41,729 bases of DNA, from positions 35,301-77,029 of the forward strand of contig JAHECR010000016.1 of assembly GCA_024641655.1 (NCBI GenBank). The letters run 5' to 3'. The DNA is from Acidimicrobiaceae bacterium. GTDB taxonomy: Bacteria > Actinomycetota > Acidimicrobiia > Acidimicrobiales > UBA8592. The notes below the pieces were generated by a model. That model was given only the letters and a program-made list of their open reading frames with translations. It ran no database searches and was not told where the DNA came from. Position 1 is the stretch's first letter. Every line of letters begins with the position of its first letter. Positions 1 to 8,920 of the stretch are shown here, piece by piece. Made by a program: the position numbers and the translations under genes.

Positions 1-1
1 C

Positions 2-547
2 GACGATCCGGGCCGCTACCAGACCGTGTTCGCCCGTCGTGCGACATCGGTGGCCGCTCCCACGGCGGGCCTGCACCTCACCCACGAGGTGCTCGCCGCC
101 GCACGTGGCGCCGGAGCCGAAGTGGTCAGTGTGGAGCTGAGCGTCGGCGTGGGAACGTTCCGCCCTGTCGAGTCCGATCGGCTCGACGACCACGTGATGC
201 ACGCGGAGCGCTATCGCGTGGCACCGCAGGTCTGGGCTGCCTGCCGCGATGCACGCCGGGTGGTCGCGGTCGGCACCACGGTGGTCCGCACGCTCGAGTC
301 GGTCGCGGCGACGGGGCAGCTCGAGGGACGTACCGACCTGTTCATCCGCCCCGGCCACGAGTTCAGCGTGGTCGATGCCCTCCTCACCAATTTCCACTTG
401 CCGCGATCGACCCTGCTCGTGATGATCGAGGCGTTCATCGGACCCCGGTGGCGTGACCTCTACTCGCTGGCTCTCGCTGAGGACTACCGATTCCTGTCGT
501 TCGGTGACGCCATGTTCCTCCGGCGCTCGCCGATGGCGAGCCGATGA
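2..547 (+). CDS. queA: S-adenosylmethionine:tRNA ribosyltransferase-isomerase QueA, 5'-truncated by window edge
   Basis: QueA transfers and isomerises the ribosyl part of S-adenosylmethionine onto preQ1-modified tRNA to give epoxyqueuosine at position 34. The reading frame is open from base 2, so the start lies outside the window and only about the last 180 residues are present. The family signature around RYQTVFAR..SVAAPTAGLHL is visible at the left edge, followed by SVGVGTFRPV and, near the C-terminus, TNFHLPRSTLLVMI. These blocks are typical of the C-terminal half of QueA. The stop overlaps the tgt start as ATGA, so the two queuosine genes are probably translationally coupled. The identification is secure; the 5' end is simply not in the window. 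Confidence 0.95.
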   Translation, partial: DDPGRYQTVFARRATSVAAPTAGLHLTHEVLAAARGAGAEVVSVELSVGVGTFRPVESDRLDDHVMHAERYRVAPQVWAACRDARRVVAVGTTVVRTLESVAATGQLEGRTDLFIRPGHEFSVVDALLTNFHLPRSTLLVMIEAFIGPRWRDLYSLALAEDYRFLSFGDAMFLRRSPMASR

Positions 548-1689
548 GCGCAGCAGTGAGTGACATCCCCGGGTTCGAGGTCGAGGCCACCGACGGTGGA
601 GCTCGCGCCGGCCGACTCTGGACCTCGCGCCACGGGCTCGAGACCCCGGTCTTCATGCCCGTCGGGACGCGTGCCTCGGTCCGAACGGTCACCTCGGCTG
701 ATCTCGAGTCCCTCGGTGCCGACATCATCCTCGGCAACACGTATCACCTCATGCTCCGGCCCGGAGAGGAGCTCATCGCCGGGCTCGGCGGCATTCACGG
801 CTTCAGCGACTGGCACCGGCTGGTGCTCACCGACTCGGGCGGCTACCAGGTGTTCTCCCTCGAGCCGAAGGTCGATGACGACGGGGCGACGTTCCGCTCC
901 ACCTACGACGGCAGCTCGCACCGGCTCACCCCCGAACGCGCCGTCGACATCCAACTCGCGCTTGGTTCGGACATCCAGATGGTGCTCGACGTCTGTCCGC
1001 CCCTGCCGGCTCCCGCGCACGTCATCGGTACCGCCGTCGCCCGCACCGGGCAGTGGGCACAACGTGGCCGAGGCCACTTCCTGGCGCGTCGTGAGCAGCT
1101 CGCCGAGGCGGATGCCGGCTTCGAACGGGCACAGTTCGGGATCGTGCAGGGCGGTCTGGACCTCGGGCTGCGCCGCGAGTCGGCGGAGCGGACCATCGAG
1201 GTCGGTTTCGACGGCTACGCGATCGGCGGCCTGTCGGTGGGGGAGACCCGTGCGGAGATGGAGGCCCCGCTCGGGGCGGTCACCGAGATCCTGCCCGCGG
1301 ATCGGCCTCGGTACTTCATGGGCCTCGGGGATCCGGCGGGCATCGTCGAGGCCGTGGCGGCCGGCGTCGACATGTTCGACTGCGTGTGGCCGACCCGACT
1401 GGCCCGACACGGAACTGCGCTCACCCGCAACGGCAGGGTCAACGTCGGTGCCGCCCGCTACGCCCGCAGCGACGATCCCCTCGACCCGGATTTCCCCGAG
1501 AGTCCGGCGAACCGCTGGTCGCGCGGGTACGTGCGCCATCTGCTTTCGGTGGGCGAACCGGCAGCAGCCAGAATCCTCACCCTCCACAACCTGGCGTGGC
1601 TGTTCGACCTGATGGCACGCCTGAGGGTCGCGATCGTCGAGCAGCGTTTCGAGGACTTCCGCAGCGAGGTCCTGGCGACGTGGGGCTGA
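544..1689 (+). CDS. tgt: Queuine/preQ1 tRNA-guanine transglycosylase Tgt, zinc cysteines replaced
   Basis: Tgt swaps guanine 34 of GUN-anticodon tRNAs for preQ1. The 381-residue length is normal. The catalytic-fold residues are present: D97 in DSGGYQVF and the nucleophile D279 in MFDCVWPTRLARHG. What is odd is the C-terminal zinc site. Bacterial Tgt proteins normally have CxCxxC followed by a distant His. Here the gap-free equivalent stretch after LDP reads DFPESPANRWSRGY, with F317, E319 and A322 where the three cysteines should be, while the His survives as H348 in LHNL. The start overlaps queA by 4 bp. Function as a Tgt is very likely from the context and the intact active site, but the protein probably does not bind zinc in the usual way. 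Confidence 0.95.
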   Translation: MSAAVSDIPGFEVEATDGGARAGRLWTSRHGLETPVFMPVGTRASVRTVTSADLESLGADIILGNTYHLMLRPGEELIAGLGGIHGFSDWHRLVLTDSGGYQVFSLEPKVDDDGATFRSTYDGSSHRLTPERAVDIQLALGSDIQMVLDVCPPLPAPAHVIGTAVARTGQWAQRGRGHFLARREQLAEADAGFERAQFGIVQGGLDLGLRRESAERTIEVGFDGYAIGGLSVGETRAEMEAPLGAVTEILPADRPRYFMGLGDPAGIVEAVAAGVDMFDCVWPTRLARHGTALTRNGRVNVGAARYARSDDPLDPDFPESPANRWSRGYVRHLLSVGEPAAARILTLHNLAWLFDLMARLRVAIVEQRFEDFRSEVLATWG

Positions 1690-1739
1690 GCGTCGGTGTC
1701 AACGCCGTGGGGGTGTCAGGTTCGATCCGCCGCGGGGGG

Positions 1740-1745
1740 TAGCAT
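1740..1745 (+). promoter_or_regulatory. Candidate -10 element for yajC-secDF
   Basis: The hexamer TAGCAT lies in the 103-bp gap between tgt and yajC, about 48 bp before the yajC start. It fits the actinobacterial TANNNT -10 pattern. No convincing -35 element is visible. This is a weak call by pattern and position only. Confidence 0.25.
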
Positions 1746-1792
1746 CGACCGGTCGAGAGCCGCCGTTCTCCTTCGTCGACTGCGCTGGTGCC

Positions 1793-2059
1793 ATGCAATA
1801 TCTCTTTTTCCCGATCCTCATCCTGGTCATGTACTTCATGCTGATGCGTCCGCAGCAGAAGCGCATGAAGGAGCAGCGGGCCATGCTCGCAGCGATCGAT
1901 GTGGGCGACGACGTCGTCACCGATGGGGGCATCTACGGCACCATCAGCGAGCTCGACGGCGACACCGCCTTCCTGCTGGTCGCCGACGGCGTCGAGATCA
2001 AGGTGACCAAGGCATCGATCGCCAATCTCGTCGTGTACGGCGATGAACCCGACGAGTGA
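1793..2059 (+). CDS. yajC: Preprotein translocase subunit YajC
   Basis: YajC is the small accessory subunit of the SecDF-YajC complex, which assists SecYEG-mediated export. The 88-residue protein has one N-terminal membrane segment (about residues 3-17, FFPILILVMYFMLM) followed directly by the family motif MRPQQKRMKE and the small soluble domain with VGDDVVTDGGIYGTI. Length and topology match the family. It lies 33 bp upstream of secD, so the three genes probably form one unit. No strong ribosome-binding site is seen before the ATG. Confidence 0.93.
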   Translation: MQYLFFPILILVMYFMLMRPQQKRMKEQRAMLAAIDVGDDVVTDGGIYGTISELDGDTAFLLVADGVEIKVTKASIANLVVYGDEPDE

Positions 2060-2092
2060 GCACGCGCTCCTCCAGCTCGAGGTAGACCAATC

Positions 2093-3757
2093 ATGAGACG
2101 TCAGATTCTTGTGCCCTTGCTGGGCATCGTCGGTGTGGCCGCGGGACTATTGCTCTGGTCGGTTCTCGCCGGCAACCGAATCGCGTTGGGCATCGATCTC
2201 GACGGTGGTGTGGAGGTCGGGCTCGTGCCGGTCGCCGACACCGACCTGGCGCCGGCAGAGCTCGATCAGGCGTTGAACACCTCCCTCGACATCCTGCGCA
2301 ACCGGGTCGACGGTCTGGGCGTGGCCGAACCCGACATCACCCGCCAGGGCGACCGCATCGTCGTCCAGCTGCCGGGTGTCGAGGACCAGCAACGAGCCAT
2401 CGAGATCGTGGGCGCGACCGCCGAGCTGCGGTTCCGGCCGGTGTGCGCGGAGCTCGGACCTGAGCCCGTCGACCTCGGCGGAACAGGAACGGACCCGACC
2501 GACCCGACCGATGCCAACGGCGACGGGGTGCGTGACACCCCGTTCGGCATCTCGCCTGGCGACGCGACGCTTCCCGCGGGTCAGGTCTCGACCGGTCTCG
2601 GCTGCACGAATGCGGGCATCACCGACACCGAGGCGTTCTCGATGCCGTCGACGACACGCGAAGACGACAACGCCGACAGCATCGTGGTGCTCCCCGAGAT
2701 CGAAGACGGAAAGGTCGTGCGCCGGTATCTGCTCGGCCGGACCTTCTGCTTCGACGAAGGAGGCCTCGGCATCCCTGCCACAGATCTCACCGGGGCGTGC
2801 CGGCTGCTGACGGGCGCGGCCCTGGAGACCGCCGACTCCACTGTGCGTGGGGTGAGCTGGGTGGTCCTGCCGACGTTCAAGAGCGGGGTCGAGGGCATCG
2901 ACTTGTTCAATGCTGCAGCGACCGAGTGCTACAACACGACTGTTGCCTGCCCCTCGGGTCGTCTCGCGATGGTGCTCGACGGCACGGTGATCTCGGCACC
3001 GAACGTCAACACGGCGTACTTCCAGCGCGACCGCGTCGAGATCAGCGGCAGCTTCACCCAGTCCCGCGCCGAGGACGTCGCGCTCAAGCTGCGGTACGGC
3101 GCGCTGCCGATCGAGTTCGAGGATCCGGCCGATCCCGACAGCGCCAGCACCGTCAACAACGTCTCGGCGACATTGGGCCACGATTCGCTGCGGGCCGGCG
3201 TGATCGCAGGCATCATCGGCTTCGCGATGGTCGCGCTCTACATGCTGCTGTACTACCGCTTGCTCGGCCTGGCCGCCATCGCGTCGCTGATGGTTTCGGG
3301 CACCCTCACCTGGGTTGTCCTCGCATGGATGTCGTCCACCCAGGGGCTTGCCCTCACCCTCGCGGGGGTGGTCGGGCTCGTTGTGTCCATCGGCACGTCG
3401 TTGGATTCGAACGTCGTGTACTTCGAACACATGAAGGAGGACATCCTGAACGGCCGCACGGTCCGTTCGAGCGTGGATCGCTCGTTCCCGGTGGCCTTCA
3501 AGACGATCTTCTTCGCCAACATGACCTCGCTCATCGGCGCCGCGATCCTCTGGTGGCTCACGATCGGGTCGGTGAAGGGCTTCGCCTTCGTGCTCGGCCT
3601 CGCATCGGTGCTCGACCTCGTCGCGACCTACTTCTTCCTCCGGCCCTTCGTCCAGTGGATGGCACGAAGCGAGCGCCTCCTCGACTCACCCCGGATGTTC
3701 GGCATGCCGTCGCTGCTCCCAGAACCCGAAGCCGCGGCCGTGGAGGTGTCCCGATGA
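2093..3757 (+). CDS. secD: Protein translocase subunit SecD
   Basis: SecD uses the proton motive force to assist late steps of Sec-dependent export. The 554-residue protein starts with a membrane segment (about residues 5-26), then the LGIDLDGG motif, a large extracytoplasmic domain with RVDGLGVAEPDI and MVLDGTVISAP, and a C-terminal block of five membrane helices from about residue 365. The conserved aspartate of the fourth helix is kept in TSLDSNVVYFEHMKED. The extracytoplasmic domain carries a lineage-type insertion; residues 134-148 hold DANGDGVRD, a perfect DxNxDGxxD calcium-loop pattern. The stop overlaps the secF start as ATGA. Confidence 0.96.
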   Translation: MRRQILVPLLGIVGVAAGLLLWSVLAGNRIALGIDLDGGVEVGLVPVADTDLAPAELDQALNTSLDILRNRVDGLGVAEPDITRQGDRIVVQLPGVEDQQRAIEIVGATAELRFRPVCAELGPEPVDLGGTGTDPTDPTDANGDGVRDTPFGISPGDATLPAGQVSTGLGCTNAGITDTEAFSMPSTTREDDNADSIVVLPEIEDGKVVRRYLLGRTFCFDEGGLGIPATDLTGACRLLTGAALETADSTVRGVSWVVLPTFKSGVEGIDLFNAAATECYNTTVACPSGRLAMVLDGTVISAPNVNTAYFQRDRVEISGSFTQSRAEDVALKLRYGALPIEFEDPADPDSASTVNNVSATLGHDSLRAGVIAGIIGFAMVALYMLLYYRLLGLAAIASLMVSGTLTWVVLAWMSSTQGLALTLAGVVGLVVSIGTSLDSNVVYFEHMKEDILNGRTVRSSVDRSFPVAFKTIFFANMTSLIGAAILWWLTIGSVKGFAFVLGLASVLDLVATYFFLRPFVQWMARSERLLDSPRMFGMPSLLPEPEAAAVEVSR

Positions 3758-4800
3758 CCTCGAGCACCCTCAGCCGTGTCTATCGCAACAACACCAACGT
3801 GCCGTTCTCGAAGCTGTGGATCCGCGTCCTCGCCGTCTCCGGTGCGCTCATCGTCATCGGCGTGCTGGCGCTCTTCGTGCGCGGCCTCAATCTCGGCTTG
3901 GAGTTCGAAGGTGGTGCATCGTGGCAGCTCCCTGCCAACGGGGTCACCGTCTCCGACGCCCGCGATGCGCTCGATCCGCTCGGTCTCGCCAGCGCCCGCA
4001 TCCAGACCGGCGACGATCTGCTGCGGGTACGGGCCAAGCTCGACGCCGAGGGAGCGAAGGCCTCCGAGGTGACCGACATGCTCCTGGCACTCACTGGCTC
4101 CGACCGTGCCGAACTCAGCTTCGAGAGCGCCGGCGCGTCGTGGGGTAACGAGGTCACCAACAGTGCCGTCCGGGCGCTGATCGTGTTCTTCATCGTCATC
4201 GCCGGATACATCACTATCCGCCTGCGCTGGCAGATGGCGGTGGGCGCGCTCGTGGGCGTGGTGCACGACATCTTGATCACCGTCGGCTTCTACGCGGTGT
4301 TCCAGTTCGATGTGACGCCCGCAACGGTCATCGCGTTCCTGACGATCATGGGCTATTCGCTCTACGACACGATGATCGTCTTCGACAAGGTGCGCGACAA
4401 CGAGCATCGGGTGGCCTACGCGTCGTTGTCGGAGACCGAGATCATGGACCTGTCGCTGAACCAGGTGATGATGCGAAGCGTCAACACGAGTGTCACGTCG
4501 GTCATCCCGATCCTGGCGGTCCTCCTCGTGGGTTCGGTCGCGCTGGGCGCGGTGACCTTGAACGAGTTCGCGCTGGCCCTGCTGATCGGCATCATCCTCG
4601 GTGCGTTCTCGTCGATGTTCGTCGCGGCGCCGATCGCCGTGTGGCTCGGCGACGGGCGCCACCGCGGCGAGGGCACCGCTGGCACCTACAGCGTCGCCGA
4701 ACGCCGTCGACAGGGGATCCCGACAGGGGCGGTTCGCCCCGTCACGACGCCGGGGGAGACCACCATCCCACCGCGTCCGCGCAAGCAGAAGCGGCGGTAG
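3754..4800 (+). CDS. secF: Protein translocase subunit SecF
   Basis: SecF is the membrane partner of SecD. The frame is open far upstream inside secD, but the ATG at 3754 is chosen because it overlaps the secD stop by 4 bp and gives a normal SecF N-terminus. The 348-residue product has a first membrane helix (about 23-43), the GLEFEGG motif (equivalent of GIDFTGG), a short extracytoplasmic domain and five further helices from about residue 145. The functional aspartate is kept in YSLYDTMIVFDKVRDN. The tail of about 45 residues is basic and proline-rich and ends in PRKQKRR, presumably cytoplasmic. Confidence 0.96.
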   Translation: MTSSTLSRVYRNNTNVPFSKLWIRVLAVSGALIVIGVLALFVRGLNLGLEFEGGASWQLPANGVTVSDARDALDPLGLASARIQTGDDLLRVRAKLDAEGAKASEVTDMLLALTGSDRAELSFESAGASWGNEVTNSAVRALIVFFIVIAGYITIRLRWQMAVGALVGVVHDILITVGFYAVFQFDVTPATVIAFLTIMGYSLYDTMIVFDKVRDNEHRVAYASLSETEIMDLSLNQVMMRSVNTSVTSVIPILAVLLVGSVALGAVTLNEFALALLIGIILGAFSSMFVAAPIAVWLGDGRHRGEGTAGTYSVAERRRQGIPTGAVRPVTTPGETTIPPRPRKQKRR

Positions 4801-4853
4801 CGCCCCATGGGCCCGCTACGGTTGGTGAACATGACCAGCGGCAGCCTCGGCCG

Positions 4854-5384
4854 ATGACCACCGACCTTCAGTGGCTGCGTGGACTCGTGCGCGATGTCGC
4901 CGACTTCCCCAAGCCGGGGATCGTCTACAAGGACATCACTCCCCTCCTCGCAAACGTCGACGCGTTCCGTTTCACCATCGACGCGCTCGCCGATCACTTC
5001 GCCGGGCAGACGATCAACCACGTCGCCGGCATCGAAGCACGCGGCTTCCTCCTGGCTGCGCCGCTGGCGTATCGCTGCGGGGCGGGCGTCATCGCGTTGC
5101 GCAAGCCCGGCAAGCTGCCCGCCGATGTCGCCGGTGAGGACTACCAGCTCGAGTACGGAACCGATCGGCTCGAGATCCACCGCGGGCTCGTCGGACCCGG
5201 CGAGCGGGTGCTGATCGTCGACGACGTCCTCGCGACCGGCGGCACCGCGGCGTGCGCGGCGCGCTTGCTGACCGCCGTGGGGGCGGAAGTCGTCGGGTTC
5301 GGGTTCCTGCTCGATCTCGCGTTCCTCGGCGGAGCTGGCAAGCTGGAACAGTATGAGGTCATGAGCGTGTTGCGGTACGAGTGA
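4854..5384 (+). CDS. apt: Adenine phosphoribosyltransferase
   Basis: Apt salvages adenine by joining it to PRPP to give AMP. The 176-residue product has the expected N-terminus (VRDVADFPKPGIVYKDITPLL), the IEARGFLLAAPLA segment, and the PRPP-binding motif VLIVDDVLATGGTA. The start is the ATG at 4854; an upstream ATG at 4831 is in another frame, and longer forms of this frame run into secF. A TACGGT hexamer at 4817-4822 could serve as a -10 element. In Actinomycetota apt commonly lies between secDF and rel, as here. Confidence 0.95.
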   Translation: MTTDLQWLRGLVRDVADFPKPGIVYKDITPLLANVDAFRFTIDALADHFAGQTINHVAGIEARGFLLAAPLAYRCGAGVIALRKPGKLPADVAGEDYQLEYGTDRLEIHRGLVGPGERVLIVDDVLATGGTAACAARLLTAVGAEVVGFGFLLDLAFLGGAGKLEQYEVMSVLRYE

Positions 5385-5456
5385 ACCCGTCCTTCACCAC
5401 GGCAATCGCGTGCCGATCATGACGGACAGGCCACGAAGAAGCACGAGGAGGCATCG

Positions 5457-7703
5457 GTGGCCACGACGATCAGCAAGGTGAGCCTTTGGAACCGGTCCGA
5501 GGTCGACCCGCGCGCCGACATCGAGTCGCTGCTCGCCCTGTTCGCCGAACGCCACCCCGACGACTCCGATGAGCTGATCCGCGCTGCCTACGACGCCGCG
5601 TACGCCGCCCATCTCGGGCAGGCCCGCAAGTCCGGTGAGCCCTACATCACCCATCCGATCGCCGTTGCCGAGCTCGTTGCCGATCTCGGGCTCGACGACG
5701 TCACGATTGCCTCCGCGCTGCTGCACGACACCGTCGAGGACACCGGCGCCGGCCTCGACGAGCTCGAGGCCCGATTCGGTTCAGCCGTCGCGGCGATCGT
5801 CGACGGGGTGACGAAGCTCGACCGCATCGAGTTCGACACCAAGGAGGCCCAGCAGGCCGCGTCGATGCGCAAGATGCTCGTCGCCGTGGCCAAGGACGTC
5901 CGGGTGCTCATCATCAAGCTCGCCGACCGCCACCACAACCTGCGCACCATCGCGTCGCTGCCGGACTGGAAACAGCATCGTATCGCCACCGAGACGCTCG
6001 ACATCTACGCGCCGCTCGCGCACCGGCTCGGCATGCAGGGGCTGAAGAACCAACTCGAGGACCTGGCGTTCGCAGCGCTCCATCCCAAGCGGTACGCGGC
6101 CATCGATCACATGGTCGCCACCCGGACACCCGAACGGGAGATCTATCTCACGCAGGTCCTGTCCGACGTCCAGGCGCGGCTCTCGGAGCTCATGATCGGC
6201 GCCGAGGTGACCGGTCGACCGAAGCATCTCTGGTCGATCTACGAGAAGATGGTGCTCAAAGGGCGCGAATTCGACGAGATCTACGACCTCGTCGGGATCC
6301 GCGTGGTGGTGGACTCTGTCCGCGACTGCTACGGCGCCCTGGGGTCGATCCATGCAACCTGGACCCCGGTGCAGGGCCGGTTCAAGGATTACATCGCGAT
6401 GCCCAAGTTCAACCTCTACCAGTCGTTGCACACGACGGTTGTCGGGCCGCAGGGCAAGCCGTTGGAAGTGCAGATCCGCACCCGTGAGATGCACCAACGT
6501 GCCGAGCACGGCGTCGCCGCACACTTCGAGTACAAGGACAAGGTCGCCAGCGGCGACATCCAGTGGCTCAATCGGATCGTCGACTGGCAGCAGGAGACGT
6601 CCGACCCCACGGAGTTCATGTCGAACCTGAAGCTCGACCTCGATCACGACGAGGTGTTCGTGTTCACGCCGGGCGGTGACGTGGTCACACTGGACTCGGA
6701 GGCGACCCCGGTCGACTTCGCGTATACGATCCACACCGAGGTCGGCCACGCCTGTCGCGGGGCCCGCGTCAACAACCGGCTCGTCCCGCTCGACACGGTC
6801 CTGACCTCTGGGGACACCGTCGAGATCCTGACCAGCAAGGTCGAAGACGCGGGGCCCACCCAGGACTGGCTCAAGTTCGTCAAGACGCATCGTGCCTCGT
6901 CGAAGATCAAGCAGTGGTTCAGCCGCGAGCGACGCGAGGACGCCATCGACAGCGGGCGCGAGGCCCTGGTGGCGGCGCTGCGTCGCGAAGGGCTCTCGGC
7001 TCACAAGATCCTGAAGCAGCCGGTGTTCAACGAGGCGGTCGTCGCGCTGAACCATCACGACGCCGACGGCCTCTACCAGGCGATCGGCGACGGTCATCTG
7101 ACCGCGAAGATGGCCGCAGCGCGCATCGTCGGCCTGCTCGAGACCAGCGACGACGACGAACGGCTCCCGGGCACGCTGCCAACCCATCGCGAGCGCAACG
7201 TGGGACGAGCCAAGCGCCGCCGTAGTGGCGATGTCGTCCACAGCGCCGGGGTCGTCGTCGAGGGCATCGACGACGTGATGGTGCGGTTGGCGAAGTGCTG
7301 CACGCCGGTGCCTCCCGACGAGATCATGGGATTCGTCACCCGTGGCCGCGGGGTCTCGGTGCACCGAAGTGACTGCGCAAACGCCGTGTCGTTGGCCGCC
7401 GGCCATGCCCACCGTCTCATCGACGTGGAGTGGGACGACGACAGCGGTGGAACCTTCGTCGCCGGGATCGAGGTGCGCGCCTTCGATCGCACGCGGCTGT
7501 TGGGTGACGTCTCGACAGTCCTGTCCGATGCCCGGGTGAACATCTTGACCTGCTCGACGAGAACCGGCGCCGACCGGATCTCCACCATGAACTTCGAGTT
7601 CGAGCTCGGCGACGGTCGCCATCTCGACTGGCTTCTCAGCCTCATCCGACGGATCGACGGGGTCTACGACGCCTACCGGGTCGTGCCAGGCCGGGGCGCG
7701 TAG
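5457..7703 (+). CDS. relA: Bifunctional (p)ppGpp synthetase/hydrolase Rel (RelA/SpoT family)
   Basis: This protein makes and degrades the alarmone (p)ppGpp. It starts at a GTG with a strong ribosome-binding site (GAGGAGG, 5445-5451). The 748 residues show, in order: an HD hydrolase domain with H66 and H90-D91 (ALLHDTVEDT) and LADRHHNLRT; the synthetase domain with RFKDYIAMPKFNLYQSLHTT; a TGS domain (VFVFTPGGDVVTLDSEATPVDFAY); the CCTPVPPDEI...HRSDC zinc-finger-like region; and a C-terminal ACT domain. The RFKD form of the synthetase loop is the one found in bifunctional enzymes, and the HD residues are intact, so both activities are expected. Confidence 0.97.
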   Translation: MATTISKVSLWNRSEVDPRADIESLLALFAERHPDDSDELIRAAYDAAYAAHLGQARKSGEPYITHPIAVAELVADLGLDDVTIASALLHDTVEDTGAGLDELEARFGSAVAAIVDGVTKLDRIEFDTKEAQQAASMRKMLVAVAKDVRVLIIKLADRHHNLRTIASLPDWKQHRIATETLDIYAPLAHRLGMQGLKNQLEDLAFAALHPKRYAAIDHMVATRTPEREIYLTQVLSDVQARLSELMIGAEVTGRPKHLWSIYEKMVLKGREFDEIYDLVGIRVVVDSVRDCYGALGSIHATWTPVQGRFKDYIAMPKFNLYQSLHTTVVGPQGKPLEVQIRTREMHQRAEHGVAAHFEYKDKVASGDIQWLNRIVDWQQETSDPTEFMSNLKLDLDHDEVFVFTPGGDVVTLDSEATPVDFAYTIHTEVGHACRGARVNNRLVPLDTVLTSGDTVEILTSKVEDAGPTQDWLKFVKTHRASSKIKQWFSRERREDAIDSGREALVAALRREGLSAHKILKQPVFNEAVVALNHHDADGLYQAIGDGHLTAKMAAARIVGLLETSDDDERLPGTLPTHRERNVGRAKRRRSGDVVHSAGVVVEGIDDVMVRLAKCCTPVPPDEIMGFVTRGRGVSVHRSDCANAVSLAAGHAHRLIDVEWDDDSGGTFVAGIEVRAFDRTRLLGDVSTVLSDARVNILTCSTRTGADRISTMNFEFELGDGRHLDWLLSLIRRIDGVYDAYRVVPGRGA

Positions 7704-7767
7704 GCGGTCCGGCGCACGGACCCTTTCGAGGTCGCGGCACGACCTGACTGCTGCGGAGATCGAGCAG

Positions 7768-8901
7768 ATGCAGGCGCTGGTCGGCGGAGCGATCGATGCC
7801 GGTGCAATCGGGTTCTCAACCAGCTCCAATCCGACGCATCGCGGGGCGGGCGGCAAGCCGGTGCCGTCGCGCCTTGCTGACCTCGATGAGCTGCTCGCAC
7901 TCGTCGAACCGCTCAGGCAGCGACGGCGGGGCGTGTTGTCGGTACTCGCCGGCGAGCGCATCGCGCACCGCGACGTGTTCACCGTGCAACGTCATGCGGC
8001 GCGACCGATGACCTGGATGCCGATGCTCGTCATGCCCGGCTTCCCGCACGATGAGCTGCTGGCCGCCAATACCGAAGCCCGCGGGGCAGGTCACGACATC
8101 TGGGCGCAGACGACGTGTCGCCCGATCGTCTTCCAGGAAAACCTGCGCGCGCCGTTCACGCTGCCCCGTTTCGCTGCATTCGCCGAGCTGCCTGCGGACA
8201 TCACGGCACGCGTCGCGCTGCTGCGGGATCCGCAGTGGCGTCGACGGGCCGAGGACGAGCTCGCAGCGGGCGACCGGGCGATGGACTGGGACGCAATGTC
8301 CGTCGCCGAGCACGCCACCGAACCGGAGCTCGTCGGGCGCCGGATCGTCGACATCGCTGCAGCGCGGGCGGTCACGCCTCTCGCTGCGATGGTCGACGTC
8401 GCGCTCGCCGACGGGCTCGCTGCCCGATTCGACGTTGCGGTGGCCAACCGTGACGTCGATGCCGTCACGGCGTTGCTGCAGGCGCCTGGAGTCCTCATCG
8501 GTCTCGCCGATTCCGGTGCGCACGTGGCGCAGCTCTGCGATGCCTGTTTCAGCAGCGAGCTGCTCGGCACCTGGGTTCGAGAACGCGGCGTCCTCGGCCT
8601 CGAGGCAGCGGTGCGTCGCCTCACAACTGAGCCGGCGACCTTCCTCGGTCTCGCTGATCGCGGCGTGCTCGCCCAGGGCGCATTCGCCGATATCTGTGTG
8701 TTCGACCCCGACACGATCGCCCCCGGGCCGCTGCGTCGGGTCCATGACTTCCCGGCGAACGGAGAGCGGCTCACCGCCGACCGCCCCGGGGGTATCCGCC
8801 ACGTCCTGGTGAACGGCACGCCCATCGTGCGCGACGGAGCCGACGCGGCTCCCGACCAACTCCCTGGCCGAGTTCTCCGTTCGATACCCGACCCCACCTG
8901 A
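7768..8901 (+). CDS. N-terminally truncated amidohydrolase of the D-aminoacylase type (probable gene remnant)
   Basis: The 377-residue product matches the C-terminal two thirds of amidohydrolase family 3 proteins (N-acyl-D-amino-acid deacylase type). VGGAIDAGAIGFSTS lies near the start, the catalytic-type aspartate is in GLADSGAHV, and the C-terminal FADICVFDPDTI and LVNGTPIV blocks are typical. Full-length members are roughly 500-580 residues and begin with an HxH metal motif that is missing here. Family-like sequence (DLTAAEIEQM) continues upstream of the ATG from 7741, with no start codon before the rel stop at 7703. The 5' part therefore seems to have been deleted at the junction with rel. 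It is probably inactive, though the remaining frame is intact. It lies 19 bp before the next amidohydrolase. Confidence 0.7.
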   Translation: MQALVGGAIDAGAIGFSTSSNPTHRGAGGKPVPSRLADLDELLALVEPLRQRRRGVLSVLAGERIAHRDVFTVQRHAARPMTWMPMLVMPGFPHDELLAANTEARGAGHDIWAQTTCRPIVFQENLRAPFTLPRFAAFAELPADITARVALLRDPQWRRRAEDELAAGDRAMDWDAMSVAEHATEPELVGRRIVDIAAARAVTPLAAMVDVALADGLAARFDVAVANRDVDAVTALLQAPGVLIGLADSGAHVAQLCDACFSSELLGTWVRERGVLGLEAAVRRLTTEPATFLGLADRGVLAQGAFADICVFDPDTIAPGPLRRVHDFPANGERLTADRPGGIRHVLVNGTPIVRDGADAAPDQLPGRVLRSIPDPT

Positions 8902-8920
8902 GCCGATCCCGGAGCACCCC

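Noticed and set aside
2797..3753. Long upstream extension of secF inside secD
   Set aside because: The upstream part has no SecF similarity; the ATGA overlap at 3754 gives the normal N-terminus.
4831..4853. ATG 4831 as the apt start
   Set aside because: It is in a different frame from apt; ATG 4854 gives the conserved product.
5781..7982. A 733-residue minus-strand open frame opposite rel
   Set aside because: Shadow of the rel frame; no family-like blocks, while the plus frame is a full Rel protein.
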